Positions 8,177 to 16,922 of a DNA stretch of 64,000 nt are shown one piece after another; position 1 is the first letter of the stretch, and every line of letters begins with the position of its first letter. The notes below the pieces were generated by a model. It had not been told where the DNA came from and made no database searches. It was given only the letters and a program-made list of their open reading frames with translations. The stretch is from the NCBI GenBank assembly GCA_014804675.1, contig JAAUZH010000009.1:97684-161683 (forward strand). The letters run 5' to 3'. A program made the position numbers and the translations under genes. This stretch comes from Lachnospiraceae bacterium (GTDB taxonomy: Bacteria > Bacillota > Clostridia > Lachnospirales > Lachnospiraceae).

Positions 8177-10813
8177 TTATTCTTGAGGTATTGGTTCCTG
8201 TTGCTGTTGTTGTAACTGCTGTTCCTGTTCTTGCTGCTGTTGTGCCTGAGCTGCCTGCTGTTGAGCCGCCTGCTGTGCTGCAATATTGGCTGCATTGGCA
8301 GGATCGGCAAAGTACTCTGCGGTATGCTCGCAGTAAGAAATGGAGGAATTTCCATTATCGTCAGGAGGAAGCGTCAATACGCCGGGAACCTGATATGGAC
8401 AGGTAGGCAATGCAGCCTTTCCAGTAGCGGCGCATACCTGCCCCTGATAATGTACATTACAGGTATCGGTAGGTACTGAACCCTTTGCAAAGTATTCGGT
8501 AGTAGTAGTGCATACACCTGCAATAGGAAGCTTTCCGGATTTGGAACATACGGTAGCAGTAACGATATCTTCCGGCTTCTCAAAGCTTGCATTGGGAAGG
8601 TCCTCATGTATTCTGGACATAACAGCCCGCCAAAGAGTCTTTGCAAGATTTTTCTCCTGAGAGCTGGACAAATAAACGTTATTATCATAGCCTGCCCAGG
8701 TAGTAGCTGTATAATAAGGTGTATAGCCTGCAAACCACACGTCCACATATTTGGAAGAAGTACCTGTCTTGCCGGCAATTGCCATATTTCCGAAATTTAC
8801 GGAAGCGCCGGTTCCTTTTGTTACAACATCTGTCATAGCATCCGTCAGAAGGAAAGCAGTAGTTGCTTTGATTACCTGTTGCTTTTCCGGCTGTGTATGG
8901 TCTACGATTACATTTCCGTCATGATCCACGATTTTTGTGAAAAGCGTGGGCTTCAAATAAGTACCGTTATTGGCGATGGCTGCATAAGCTGCGTTCAACT
9001 CCATGTTTGTTACGCCATCGGTAAGCCCTCCAAGAGCAGTGGACTGATTGATATCCGACAGGATACCGTTTTCTGTTTCCCTGCTTTCCACAAGTGTGGT
9101 AAAACCAAAATGCCTTAAATAGTCGAATCCAAGCTGGGGAGTAATCTGGGTAAGTGTTTTCACTGCCACGATATTTAAGGATTGTTCGATTCCATAGCGG
9201 AGAGAACACAATCCCTTGTAGTTGTTTCCATACCAGTTGGATACCGGTCGTCCATCTGCATAATTATACGGCGCATCGTTTTGGACCGTTGCAAGGGTAA
9301 GCCCTGCGCTGTCCAGGGCAGGTGCATAAACGGCAAGGACCTTAAAGGTAGAACCGGGCTGGCGCATGGTGTTGCTGGCCCGGTTTAAAGTACGGCTGGC
9401 TGTCTTGGCGCCTCTTCCGCCTATCATGGCAACTACATAACCGGTATGTTGATCCTCTACGGTAATGGAAACCTGAGGCTGGGGAGTCAGAGTAATGTTT
9501 TCGCCAGCAACCGTATCTCCACTGCCCATAACGGAAGCCTTATATTCCTCAATGGCTTCATAAGCAGCATCCTGTGAAGAGAAAATCAGATTGAAATTGG
9601 GATTGGTGATTTTAAAGTAAGATCTTAACATTTCTGTACTGAAATTCTCTGTTGTTTTATCTGCCTTTTGGATAGTAAGCTCATAATTTAAGTACCATTT
9701 TACATCGGAAGGATAACTGTCCTCACTGCTGAATACCTCATCACAAATCTTCTGGATATCGGGGTCCTGTGTGGTGTAGATGGAAAGACCGCCGCTGTAC
9801 AGAAGGTTATAAGCCTGTGTCTCGTTGTAGCCTTTTTCGTTCTTTAATACTTCAATGACCTGTTCCGTCAGCTCGTCCACAAAATAGGAATTTATCGTCT
9901 GAACACTTGTTACTTCGTTTACCGAAGCAATTCGGGCATATACATTATCGGCAAGAGCCACTGCTTTTTCCTCTGCTGTGATATAGCCCTGTTCTTCCAT
10001 ATCGTCCAATACCTTCTGGCGTCTTTCCCTGTTGTCTTCCGGATGGGAAATCGGATTGTATTTGGAAGGATTCTGGGTAATTGCGGCAATTACGGCGCAT
10101 TCGGATAAAGTGAGCTGGGAAACTGACTTATTAAAGTAACGCTGGGAAGCAGCTTGTACGCCTAAGGTGCCCTGACCAAGGTTGATGGTGTTCATGTAAA
10201 GCTCTAAAATCGTTTCCTTTGCTCCACGCTCTCCATATTTTTCTTTGTATTGCTTTTCTAATTCCAGGGCAAGATATTGTTCCTGAATCTTACGCTTGAT
10301 GCTTTGCATCAGAGCCTCATCCACCCAGTTTTCAAATACATTATTTTTCAAAAGCTGCTGGGTGATGGTGCTGGCGCCTTCCGACAGGCTTCTCTCTCTT
10401 AAAGCCTTGTAACCTGCTCTGGCAATTCCTTTGATATCAATTCCGTTATGTTCATAAAACCTTTGGTCCTCAACTGCTACGAAAGCGTCGGCCAGGTCCT
10501 GAGGAATCAAATCCTTGGATACGTAGCTGCGGTTGGAATTTTCGGAAATCAGCTTGGTGATCTGTTTGCCGTTACAGTCATAGACGATTGTGGCATATCC
10601 GGAAGGAACTACGCTCAGACTGGAAATGTCAGGAGCAGAAGCAAGGATGCCCTTGAACATGCCAATGCCCACACATATTCCGATTACCCCAACAGCAATG
10701 ACGCATGCCAAAAATGCTTTCAAAAAGGTTAAAAAAAACATTTTCCAAAATTTAGTTGATTTTGAATTAAGCTTCCGCTGTTTTTTGCGGATGCTTTTTT
10801 TTCCATAATTCAT
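8177..10813 (-). CDS. Class A penicillin-binding protein (bifunctional transglycosylase/transpeptidase)
   Basis: 878 residues that polymerise and cross-link peptidoglycan outside the membrane. A short basic cytoplasmic tail precedes one membrane helix (about 25-52). A GT51 glycosyltransferase domain follows (VAVEDQRFYEHNGID, then STITQQLLKN). The transpeptidase has SxxK in GSTFK near 487, SLN near 543 and KTGT near 679. The C-terminus after about 815 is a low-complexity Gln/Ala/Glu tail. Start ATG 10813 has GGAGG (10820-10824 on plus) with a 6-nt spacer. It is single and convergent with the upstream gene. Close to PBP1/PonA, but I would not choose between paralog names. Confidence 0.96.
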   Translation of the reverse strand: MNYGKKSIRKKQRKLNSKSTKFWKMFFLTFLKAFLACVIAVGVIGICVGIGMFKGILASAPDISSLSVVPSGYATIVYDCNGKQITKLISENSNRSYVSKDLIPQDLADAFVAVEDQRFYEHNGIDIKGIARAGYKALRERSLSEGASTITQQLLKNNVFENWVDEALMQSIKRKIQEQYLALELEKQYKEKYGERGAKETILELYMNTINLGQGTLGVQAASQRYFNKSVSQLTLSECAVIAAITQNPSKYNPISHPEDNRERRQKVLDDMEEQGYITAEEKAVALADNVYARIASVNEVTSVQTINSYFVDELTEQVIEVLKNEKGYNETQAYNLLYSGGLSIYTTQDPDIQKICDEVFSSEDSYPSDVKWYLNYELTIQKADKTTENFSTEMLRSYFKITNPNFNLIFSSQDAAYEAIEEYKASVMGSGDTVAGENITLTPQPQVSITVEDQHTGYVVAMIGGRGAKTASRTLNRASNTMRQPGSTFKVLAVYAPALDSAGLTLATVQNDAPYNYADGRPVSNWYGNNYKGLCSLRYGIEQSLNIVAVKTLTQITPQLGFDYLRHFGFTTLVESRETENGILSDINQSTALGGLTDGVTNMELNAAYAAIANNGTYLKPTLFTKIVDHDGNVIVDHTQPEKQQVIKATTAFLLTDAMTDVVTKGTGASVNFGNMAIAGKTGTSSKYVDVWFAGYTPYYTATTWAGYDNNVYLSSSQEKNLAKTLWRAVMSRIHEDLPNASFEKPEDIVTATVCSKSGKLPIAGVCTTTTEYFAKGSVPTDTCNVHYQGQVCAATGKAALPTCPYQVPGVLTLPPDDNGNSSISYCEHTAEYFADPANAANIAAQQAAQQQAAQAQQQQEQEQQLQQQQQEPIPQE

Positions 10814-10841
10814 AAAAAGCCTCCATTACATAGTTGAGGTT

Positions 10842-10870
10842 ATTATACCAAAAAATCCCTTTAAATGAAA
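10842..10870 (-). promoter_or_regulatory. Promoter of the class A PBP gene
   Basis: On minus: TTTCAT (10865-10870), 17-nt spacer, TATAAT (10842-10847). The -10 is perfect and the -35 weak. Confidence 0.65.
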
Positions 10871-10927
10871 GTAATTTATTCCATATTCATAATTCTTAAC
10901 AATCTTATACACTTTTATTCAGAAATA

Positions 10928-10936
10928 TGATAGAAT
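10928..10936 (+). promoter_or_regulatory. Extended -10 upstream of the YigZ-family gene
   Basis: TGATAGAAT is an extended -10, with no clear -35. Its predicted start near 10943 coincides with an upstream in-frame ATG at 10944, which supports the later ATG 10968 as the true start. Confidence 0.5.
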
Positions 10937-10967
10937 ATAACGTATGTCTTTTAGAGGGGGCGAAGGT

Positions 10968-11642
10968 ATGACAGAGGGTTATAAAACGGTCTTTTTTGAA
11001 GGAGTAGGCCAGATTATGGAAAAGAAGTCCCGATTTATTGCAACAGTAAGGCCGGTGGAAACAAAAGAAGAGGCGGAAGCATTTTTAGCGGAAATGAAAA
11101 AGAAATATTGGGATGCTACTCATAATTGTTTTGCCTGCGTTATCGGTGAAAAAGGGGAGTATGTCCGTTCCAGTGATGACGGAGAACCCAGCGGTACGGC
11201 AGGACGGCCTATGCTTGATGTGCTTTTAAAGGAGGAAATTCGCAATGCTGCAGTAGTGGTAACCAGATATTTTGGGGGCACTCTTCTTGGTACCGGAGGG
11301 CTGGTAAGGGCTTATCAGCAGGCGGTAAAGGAAGGCTTAAAGGAAAGCCTTGTAGTGGAAAAAACAGAGGGAAAAAAGCTTCAGGCAGTATGCGGTTATA
11401 ATGAATTAGGCAAGATTCAGTACGTGCTGGGGCAAAAAGGATTTCCGGTGCTGGAAAGTATATTTGAAGAAAAGGTAACCCTTTTCGTGCTAATACCAAA
11501 AGGGGCGGTAGAAAGCTGTAAAAAGGCATTGACAGAGGCGGCAAATGGCAAGGTTGCATTTGTGGCAGAGGAGCCGGTTTATTATGGAGAAGTCCTGGGA
11601 AAAATAAAGGTGTTTTCCTGTGGAACTTCAAAGCAGGCTTGA
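10968..11642 (+). CDS. YigZ/IMPACT family protein (UPF0029)
   Basis: 224 residues. The N-terminal IMPACT domain carries the family signature around residues 45-115: ATHNCFACVIG, DDGEPSGTAGRPML and VVVTRYFGGTLLGTGGLVRAY. A smaller C-terminal domain of the DUF1949 kind follows. The eukaryotic homologue regulates the GCN2 kinase; the bacterial role is unsettled, with links to ribosomes or RNA. Start 10968 is set by AGAGGGGG at 10953-10960 with a 7-nt spacer. Monocistronic or followed by mgtE 50 nt downstream. Confidence 0.93.
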   Translation: MTEGYKTVFFEGVGQIMEKKSRFIATVRPVETKEEAEAFLAEMKKKYWDATHNCFACVIGEKGEYVRSSDDGEPSGTAGRPMLDVLLKEEIRNAAVVVTRYFGGTLLGTGGLVRAYQQAVKEGLKESLVVEKTEGKKLQAVCGYNELGKIQYVLGQKGFPVLESIFEEKVTLFVLIPKGAVESCKKALTEAANGKVAFVAEEPVYYGEVLGKIKVFSCGTSKQA

Positions 11643-11692
11643 GATAGATGGATAGATATATCGGATATCTGTAAGAAAGAGGTGAGTTTTCA

Positions 11693-13042
11693 ATGGAAGA
11701 AGTAATGAACATGGAAGAGATCAGGGAGCTGATGGCAACAAAGCAGTATACCAGACTCCGGCAGGAGTTAGCGGAGTTAAATTATGCGGACGTTGCCGCT
11801 GTCTTTGAAGAACTGCAGGAGGGAGAGAAATTAAAGGTATTTCGTATCCTTCCAAAAACAATGGCAGCGGATGTATTTTCCTATCTTCCCATAGAAGACC
11901 AGCAATTTATCATTACCTCCCTGTCGGATAGAGAAGCAACGGGCATCATTGATAATCTGATGGCGGACGATGCCACGGACCTGCTTGAAGAGATGCCTGC
12001 CAATATCGTCAAGAAGCTGTTGGCAAATGCCAGCCGGGATACAAGGCGGGATATTAACCATCTTTTGCGGTACCCGGAGGATTCTGCAGGAAGCATCATG
12101 ACCGTGGAATTTGTAGATTTGAAGGAAAATCTTACGGTAGAACAGGCAATCAACCGGATACGGAAAGTGGGAGTGGATTCGGAGACCATCAATATCTGCT
12201 ATGTATTGGATAAGGAGAGGACCCTGATAGGCACAGTGGCTTTACGATACCTGCTGTTAAGTCCTGCAGATGCCATCATCGGAGAAATCATGCATGGAAA
12301 TGTCATTTCATTGAATACCATGATGGATCAGGAAGAGGTTGCCAGACAGTTCCAGAAATACGATTTTACCGCCATGCCTGTAGTCGATAATGAAAACCGC
12401 CTGGTGGGCATCATTACCGTAGATGATGTTGTGGATATTTTGCAGGAAGAGGCAACGGAAGATATTGAAAAGATGGCAGCTATCGTGCCAAGCGATAAGC
12501 CCTATATGAAAACAGGGGCATTGGAAATCTGGAAAAAGAGAATGCCCTGGCTTCTCGTCCTGATGATTTCCGCAACCTTTACCGGAAAGATCATTTCGGC
12601 CTATGAGGATGCATTAAGCGCCTGCCTGGTATTATCCACCTTTTTCCCGATGTTGATGGATACCGGAGGAAATGCAGGAGGACAGGCAAGCGTGACCATT
12701 ATCCGCGGTCTTTCCCTGAATGAAATCGAATTTCAGGATATGCCAAGAATCATCTGGAAGGAAGTGCGGGTGGCGCTGCTCTGCGGCATTACGCTGGCTG
12801 CAGCTAATTTTGCAAAGCTTATGCTGATAGACAGAGTGTCCCTTATGGTGTCGGCAGTCATCTGCCTGACGCTGGTAGTGGCAGTGCTCATTGCAAAAGT
12901 AGTGGGCTGTACCTTCCCCATGCTGGCCAAGCGGGTAGGCTTTGACCCGGCAGTTATGGCAAGCCCTTTTATCACTACGATTGTTGATGCATTAGTGCTG
13001 GTAATATATTTTAAATTTGCAGTGTGGATTCTGCATATATAG
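11693..13042 (+). CDS. mgtE: Magnesium transporter MgtE
   Basis: 449 residues. Domain order: MgtE N superhelical domain (1-130) with DATDLLEEMPANIVKKLL; two CBS domains (about 135-255) with FTAMPVVDNENRLVGIITVDD; and a five-helix pore domain (285-449) containing the conserved PMLMDTGGNAGGQAS. In the known family the cytoplasmic domains sense magnesium and gate the channel. Start 11693 follows GAGGTG; ATG 11705 is a possible alternative. It converges with typA 85 bp downstream, where I see no strong terminator. Confidence 0.97.
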   Translation: MEEVMNMEEIRELMATKQYTRLRQELAELNYADVAAVFEELQEGEKLKVFRILPKTMAADVFSYLPIEDQQFIITSLSDREATGIIDNLMADDATDLLEEMPANIVKKLLANASRDTRRDINHLLRYPEDSAGSIMTVEFVDLKENLTVEQAINRIRKVGVDSETINICYVLDKERTLIGTVALRYLLLSPADAIIGEIMHGNVISLNTMMDQEEVARQFQKYDFTAMPVVDNENRLVGIITVDDVVDILQEEATEDIEKMAAIVPSDKPYMKTGALEIWKKRMPWLLVLMISATFTGKIISAYEDALSACLVLSTFFPMLMDTGGNAGGQASVTIIRGLSLNEIEFQDMPRIIWKEVRVALLCGITLAAANFAKLMLIDRVSLMVSAVICLTLVVAVLIAKVVGCTFPMLAKRVGFDPAVMASPFITTIVDALVLVIYFKFAVWILHI

Positions 13043-13127
13043 ACGTCATGAAGCAAAGCCTCCATCCTGCAGGTAACATCTTCACCAGCACCCATATCAA
13101 GAAAACACGATCGATGCATCCCGCAAT

Positions 13128-14957
13128 TTATTTCTTCATCCCGGCCCTTTTTCTTAAAGTCGGATCCAAAATCTTCTTCCGAATACGCAGATGCTCCGGC
13201 GTCACCTCTAAAAGCTCGTCCGTATCGATAAATTCCAAAGCCTGCTCCAGGCTTAAGATTCTGGGAGGAGATAAGCGAAGGGCTTCGTCTGCACTGGAAG
13301 AGCGGGTATTGGTAAGCTGTTTCTTCTTGCATACATTGATTTCAATATCCTCCGCTTTTCCGGTCTGTCCGATTACCATTCCGGCATATACCTTTTCGCC
13401 GGGACCGATAAACAGTGTGCCCCGGTCCTGGGCATTATAGAGGCCGTAGGTAATGGCTTCTCCAGCTTCAAAGGCGATTAAGGAGCCTTGTTTTCTGTAT
13501 TGTAAATCTCCCTTATAAGGGCCGTAGCCGTCAAAAATGGTATTGATGATTCCGTTTCCCTTTGTATCGGTCATGAACTCGCCCCGATAGCCAATCAGCC
13601 CTCTGGAGGGAATAGAAAATTCCAAACGGGTATAGCCGCCGCTTGCAGCGGACATGTTGCGAAGCTCCCCTTTTCTTCCGGACAGCTTTTCAATGACGCT
13701 GCCGGAAAATTCTTCGGGAACGTCAACATAAGCTAACTCCATAGGTTCTGTTTTTTTACCGTTTTCATCTTCTTTATATAATACCTCTGCTTTGGAAACC
13801 GCAAATTCAAACCCTTCTCTGCGCATATTTTCTATGAGCACGGACAAATGCAATTCTCCCCGGCCGGATACCTTAAAGGCTTCTGTAGTCTCTGTTTCTT
13901 CCACCCGAAGGGATACATCCGTATTTAATTCCTTGAACAGCCTGTCCCGAAGGTGGCGGCTGGTTACATATTTTCCCTCTTGACCTGCAAGGGGAGAGTC
14001 GTTGACGCAAAAGGTCATGGCAATAGTAGGCTCGGAAATCTTCTGGAAGGGAATCGGTTCCGGATTTTCCGGTGAGCACAGGGTGTCTCCAATATGAATG
14101 CCTGCAATTCCTGAAATGGCTACGATAGAGCCAATGCCGGCTTCTGTTACTTCTACTTTGTTCAGACCGTCATATTCATAAAGCTTGGAAACCTTTACTT
14201 TTTCGTGCTTTTCCGGATCGTGGGCATTTACCATAAGAACCTCCTGGTTTACCCGGATGCTGCCGTTGTCTACTTTTCCTACTCCAATGCGGCCCACATA
14301 TTCATTATAATCAATGGTGCTGATCAGTACCTGGGTACCGGCTTCATCATCTCCTAAGGGAGCGGGAATGTAATCTAAAATCGTTTCAAACAAAGGAAGC
14401 ATATCGGTTCCTTCCTTATCCATATCCATAGAAGCAAAGCCGCCTTTGGCAGAAGCAAATACAAAAGGACAGTCAAGCTGGCTTTCATCTGCCTCCAAAT
14501 CAATGAACAGCTCCAGGACTTCATCCACCACCTGGGCAGGCCTGGCTTCCGGCCTGTCGATTTTGTTGACACAGACAATGACGGGAAGCTTTAATTCCAA
14601 AGCCTTTCTTAATACGAATTTCGTCTGGGGCATGGCGCCCTCAAAGGCATCCACTACAAGGATTACGCCGTTTACCATTTTTAAGACACGTTCCACCTCA
14701 CCGCCGAAATCGGCATGTCCCGGAGTGTCGATAATATTGATTTTCGTATTTTTATAAGTAACTGCCGTATTTTTGGAAAGAATGGTAATCCCTCTTTCAC
14801 GTTCAATGTCATTGGAATCCATGACTCTTTCGGCTACTTCCTGATTTTCACGGAATACTCCGCTTTGCTTTAACAGCTCATCTACCAGGGTCGTCTTGCC
14901 ATGATCTACATGTGCGATTATGGCAACATTTCTTACATCATCTCTTGTTCTTAACAT
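13128..14957 (-). CDS. typA: Ribosome-associated GTPase TypA/BipA
   Basis: 609-residue translational GTPase. The G domain shows G1 AHVDHGKTTLVDELL, G3 DTPGHADFGGEVER and G4 NKIDRPEARP. EF-G-like domains III and V and the BipA-specific C-terminal domain follow (RGTLFIGPGEKVYAGMVIG). It assists 50S assembly and growth at low temperature or under stress. Start ATG 14957 is chosen because GAGGAG (plus 14964-14969) sits 6 nt before it; the in-frame ATG at 14978 would precede that site. Transcribed alone on the minus strand. Confidence 0.97.
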   Translation of the reverse strand: MLRTRDDVRNVAIIAHVDHGKTTLVDELLKQSGVFRENQEVAERVMDSNDIERERGITILSKNTAVTYKNTKINIIDTPGHADFGGEVERVLKMVNGVILVVDAFEGAMPQTKFVLRKALELKLPVIVCVNKIDRPEARPAQVVDEVLELFIDLEADESQLDCPFVFASAKGGFASMDMDKEGTDMLPLFETILDYIPAPLGDDEAGTQVLISTIDYNEYVGRIGVGKVDNGSIRVNQEVLMVNAHDPEKHEKVKVSKLYEYDGLNKVEVTEAGIGSIVAISGIAGIHIGDTLCSPENPEPIPFQKISEPTIAMTFCVNDSPLAGQEGKYVTSRHLRDRLFKELNTDVSLRVEETETTEAFKVSGRGELHLSVLIENMRREGFEFAVSKAEVLYKEDENGKKTEPMELAYVDVPEEFSGSVIEKLSGRKGELRNMSAASGGYTRLEFSIPSRGLIGYRGEFMTDTKGNGIINTIFDGYGPYKGDLQYRKQGSLIAFEAGEAITYGLYNAQDRGTLFIGPGEKVYAGMVIGQTGKAEDIEINVCKKKQLTNTRSSSADEALRLSPPRILSLEQALEFIDTDELLEVTPEHLRIRKKILDPTLRKRAGMKK

Positions 14958-15012
14958 AATATTCTCCTCATTTATCATCCGGCCTGCCGGATATTTACAC
15001 TCAAACTCCTAT

Positions 15013-15040
15013 AGTTTACCACAAATTTATGAAAATACAA
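15013..15040 (-). promoter_or_regulatory. Promoter of typA
   Basis: On minus: TTGTAT (15035-15040), 16-nt spacer, TAAACT (15013-15018), giving a leader of about 50 nt. The remaining AT-rich sequence up to the SSB-like gene contains no gene I can support. Confidence 0.6.
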
Positions 15041-15255
15041 CCTTTGACATGAAATTCAATTCCAGACCCAAAGGGCATCCTCTGCGATTCTGTTTCCTGC
15101 ATTCTTATATCCAAAAAGAACTATCTAACGAAGAAACATAGAAAAAGTATAAAAAATAATAATAAAATTATAAAAAAACTATAAAGAAAATATTAAATTT
15201 TCAAATTTGAAAAATTTGTCGATAAAAAAGTGTAATTTATTTTAATGTTTTATTA

Positions 15256-15261
15256 TATAAT
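15256..15261 (+). promoter_or_regulatory. -10 element of the SSB-like gene
   Basis: Perfect TATAAT in a very AT-rich stretch; no convincing -35. A near-palindrome centred on TCAAATTTGA lies about 55 nt upstream and could be a binding site. Transcription from here would start about 45 nt before ATG 15312. Confidence 0.5.
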
Positions 15262-15311
15262 TAGGATGTATGACAGGAAAAAATTCTTTATCAAGAAGGG
15301 AGAAACAAAAA

Positions 15312-15965
15312 ATGACAGATAAGGTTATTGAAAACAACCAAGTGACTATTATGGGAGAGATTGCAAGTCCGTTCACTTTCAGTCACGAAATTTTCGGAGA
15401 AGGATTTTATATGGTGGATGTGCTGGTGCCAAGGTTGAGCCAGTCGGCAGATTTGATTCCACTGATGATTTCCGAGAGACTATTAAATGTAAAGGAAGAC
15501 TACAGAGGACAGAATGTATTGGTGGGAGGACAGTTCCGTTCCTATAACCGCCATGAGGAAAGAAAAAATAAACTTGTTCTTTCCGTATTCGTAAGAGAAA
15601 TCGAGTTTGTGGATGAGATTGATGAAAATGAAAAAACAAACCAGATTTTTCTGGATGGCTATATTTGCAAGGAAGCAATCTACAGAAAAACGCCTCTTGG
15701 AAGAGAAATTGCAGATTTGCTCCTGGCAGTGAACCGTCCCTATGGGAAAAGCGATTATATTCCCTGTATCAGCTGGGGAAGAAATGCAAGATATGCCAGC
15801 AACTTCCAAGTGGGTGCAAGATGCAGAATCTGGGGAAGGATACAGAGCAGGGAATATATGAAGAAAATTTCGGAAGACCAGGTGGAAAAAAGAGTGGCAT
15901 ATGAGGTTTCCGTCAGCAAGCTGGAGTTGTCCGATGAAGAGGATGGCGCTTCTGAAATTGGATAA
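15312..15965 (+). CDS. SSB-like protein with two OB-type domains
   Basis: 217 residues. The C-terminal half (about 105-200) reads like a bacterial single-stranded DNA-binding protein: GYICKEAIYRKTPLGREI, AVNRPYGKSDYIPCISWG and GRIQSREY. The N-terminal half (about 8-95) has a similar rhythm (IMGEIASPFTFSHEIFGEGF, then QNVLVGGQFRSYNR) and looks like a second, diverged OB fold. The usual acidic SSB tip ending in Pro-Phe is absent; the tail is EEDGASEIG. It probably binds single-stranded nucleic acid, but without that tip it may not recruit the usual SSB partners. Start 15312 follows GAAGGGAG; ATG 15270 has no good site. Confidence 0.75.
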   Translation: MTDKVIENNQVTIMGEIASPFTFSHEIFGEGFYMVDVLVPRLSQSADLIPLMISERLLNVKEDYRGQNVLVGGQFRSYNRHEERKNKLVLSVFVREIEFVDEIDENEKTNQIFLDGYICKEAIYRKTPLGREIADLLLAVNRPYGKSDYIPCISWGRNARYASNFQVGARCRIWGRIQSREYMKKISEDQVEKRVAYEVSVSKLELSDEEDGASEIG

Positions 15966-15981
15966 GGGAAAATCGCAAAAT

Positions 15982-16010
15982 TTGCCAAAATAATAATTTT
16001 GTGGTATGAT
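15982..16010 (+). promoter_or_regulatory. Promoter of the CobA-like gene
   Basis: TTGCCA (15982-15987), 17-nt spacer, TATGAT (16005-16010). The -10 overlaps an in-frame ATG at 16006, ruling that start out. Confidence 0.75.
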
Positions 16011-16050
16011 ACGTCTCATATTTCTATTAGGAATCATTATGAGGTGGCAT

Positions 16051-16542
16051 ATGAACCAAGGCATGATACATATTTATAGCGGAGACGGTCATGGAAAAAC
16101 TCCGGCAGCCTGGGGAGAAGCGTTACAGGCTGCAAGTGAAGGAAAAGAAGTGGTAATCATCCAGTTTTTAAAATGCCGGGGCCTGGAGGAGTCGGAATTT
16201 TTGAAACGGCTGGAGCCGGAAATCAAATTTTTCCGGTTTGAAAAGTCCCAGGCGGATTTTAAGAGCCTTTCCAAAGCAGAGAAGACAGAAGAAGTGATGA
16301 ATATGAAAAACGGACTGAATTTTGGAAAAAAGGTACTGGCAACAGGAGGCTGCGATTTGCTGATTCTGGATGAAGTGCTGGGGCTTATTGACGTGGGCAT
16401 CATATCGGTGGAGGATTTAAAGACATTGATTGAAGCAAAGCAGGAGGAAACTACTTTGATTATGACAGGCATACAGTTAAGCGATGAAGTATGTGCATTG
16501 GCCGATGAGGTCTCTAAAATTGAGCGGATCAACATGAAATAG
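16051..16542 (+). CDS. CobA/BtuR-like ATP:corrinoid adenosyltransferase family protein
   Basis: 163-residue P-loop protein related to cob(I)alamin adenosyltransferase. The phosphate-binding loop is GDGHGKTPAA; in CobA this region normally reads G-N-G-K-G-K-T-T, so the lysine and first threonine are kept but the second threonine is proline. CDLLILDEVLGLIDVG matches the family's Walker B and following helix, and TLIMTGIQL the C-terminal strand. It should adenosylate corrinoids, but the altered loop means activity is not assured. Start 16051 follows GAGGTGG closely (3-4 nt); ATG 16039 with AGGA is an alternative. No other cobalamin gene is nearby. Confidence 0.75.
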   Translation: MNQGMIHIYSGDGHGKTPAAWGEALQAASEGKEVVIIQFLKCRGLEESEFLKRLEPEIKFFRFEKSQADFKSLSKAEKTEEVMNMKNGLNFGKKVLATGGCDLLILDEVLGLIDVGIISVEDLKTLIEAKQEETTLIMTGIQLSDEVCALADEVSKIERINMK

Positions 16543-16543
16543 G

Positions 16544-16572
16544 TTGACAGTCAGATGGATTGGTGCTATGCT
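16544..16572 (+). promoter_or_regulatory. Promoter of the lysine riboswitch-dapA transcript
   Basis: Perfect TTGACA (16544-16549), 17-nt spacer ending in TGC, TATGCT (16567-16572). It begins just after the CobA-like stop codon and overlaps that gene's terminator stem. Confidence 0.82.
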
Positions 16573-16604
16573 TTTGATAATTTCAAAAGTTGGCACCAAT
16601 TTTT
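16559..16604 (+). terminator. Terminator of the CobA-like gene, overlapping the dapA promoter
   Basis: ATTGGTGC (16559-16566) pairs with GCACCAAT (16593-16600), and inside it CTTTTGA (16571-16577) pairs with TCAAAAG (16583-16589). TTTTT follows. A transcript starting near 16579 lacks the left arm and cannot form it. Confidence 0.75.
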
Positions 16605-16630
16605 GAAGGCAGAATAACATAAAGTATGGA

Positions 16631-16791
16631 TAGAGGTTGCATTTTTTATCAGTATCTTTTCGGATGTGTCGGGCACAGGAGAAGAAAAGGGAAAGGAAAA
16701 AATGCCGAAAGGATGTATGGCCCGGAACATATGCCCTTGGGCATACAGTGAAGAACTGTATGACTGTCATCAGCAAAGATGGGGAGCTATC
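16631..16791 (+). promoter_or_regulatory. Lysine riboswitch (L box)
   Basis: The region carries the L-box landmarks in order: AGAGGTTGC at the 5' end, AGTA a little downstream, GAAAAGGGAAAGG, TGCCGAAAGG, and the closing GACTGTCATC followed by TGGGGAGCTATC. This matches the layout of the Bacillus lysC leader. It should bind lysine and turn off dapA-dapB when lysine is plentiful. The expression platform is the hairpin at 16813-16834. Confidence 0.88.
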
Positions 16792-16812
16792 GGATCTATA
16801 TGGAAAGTATAG

Positions 16813-16834
16813 CGGCTCAGCAGGCCGTTTTTTT
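16813..16834 (+). terminator. Riboswitch-controlled terminator before dapA
   Basis: CGGCT (16813-16817) and GGCCG (16823-16827) form a short GC-rich stem with one G-T pair, followed by seven T. It ends about 88 nt before dapA. Confidence 0.75.
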
Positions 16835-16922
16835 ATTCCCGCAGGCAATGGGCAAGGGCAGGGCTGCAGCGGGGGAGCTGACTTCCAGATTAAGTCCGGC
16901 AAAGTTCCAGAAGGAGGAAACT

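Noticed and set aside
13043..13127. Terminator between convergent mgtE and typA
   Set aside because: Only a short GATCGATGCATC palindrome is present; there is no stable stem with a T-run on either strand.
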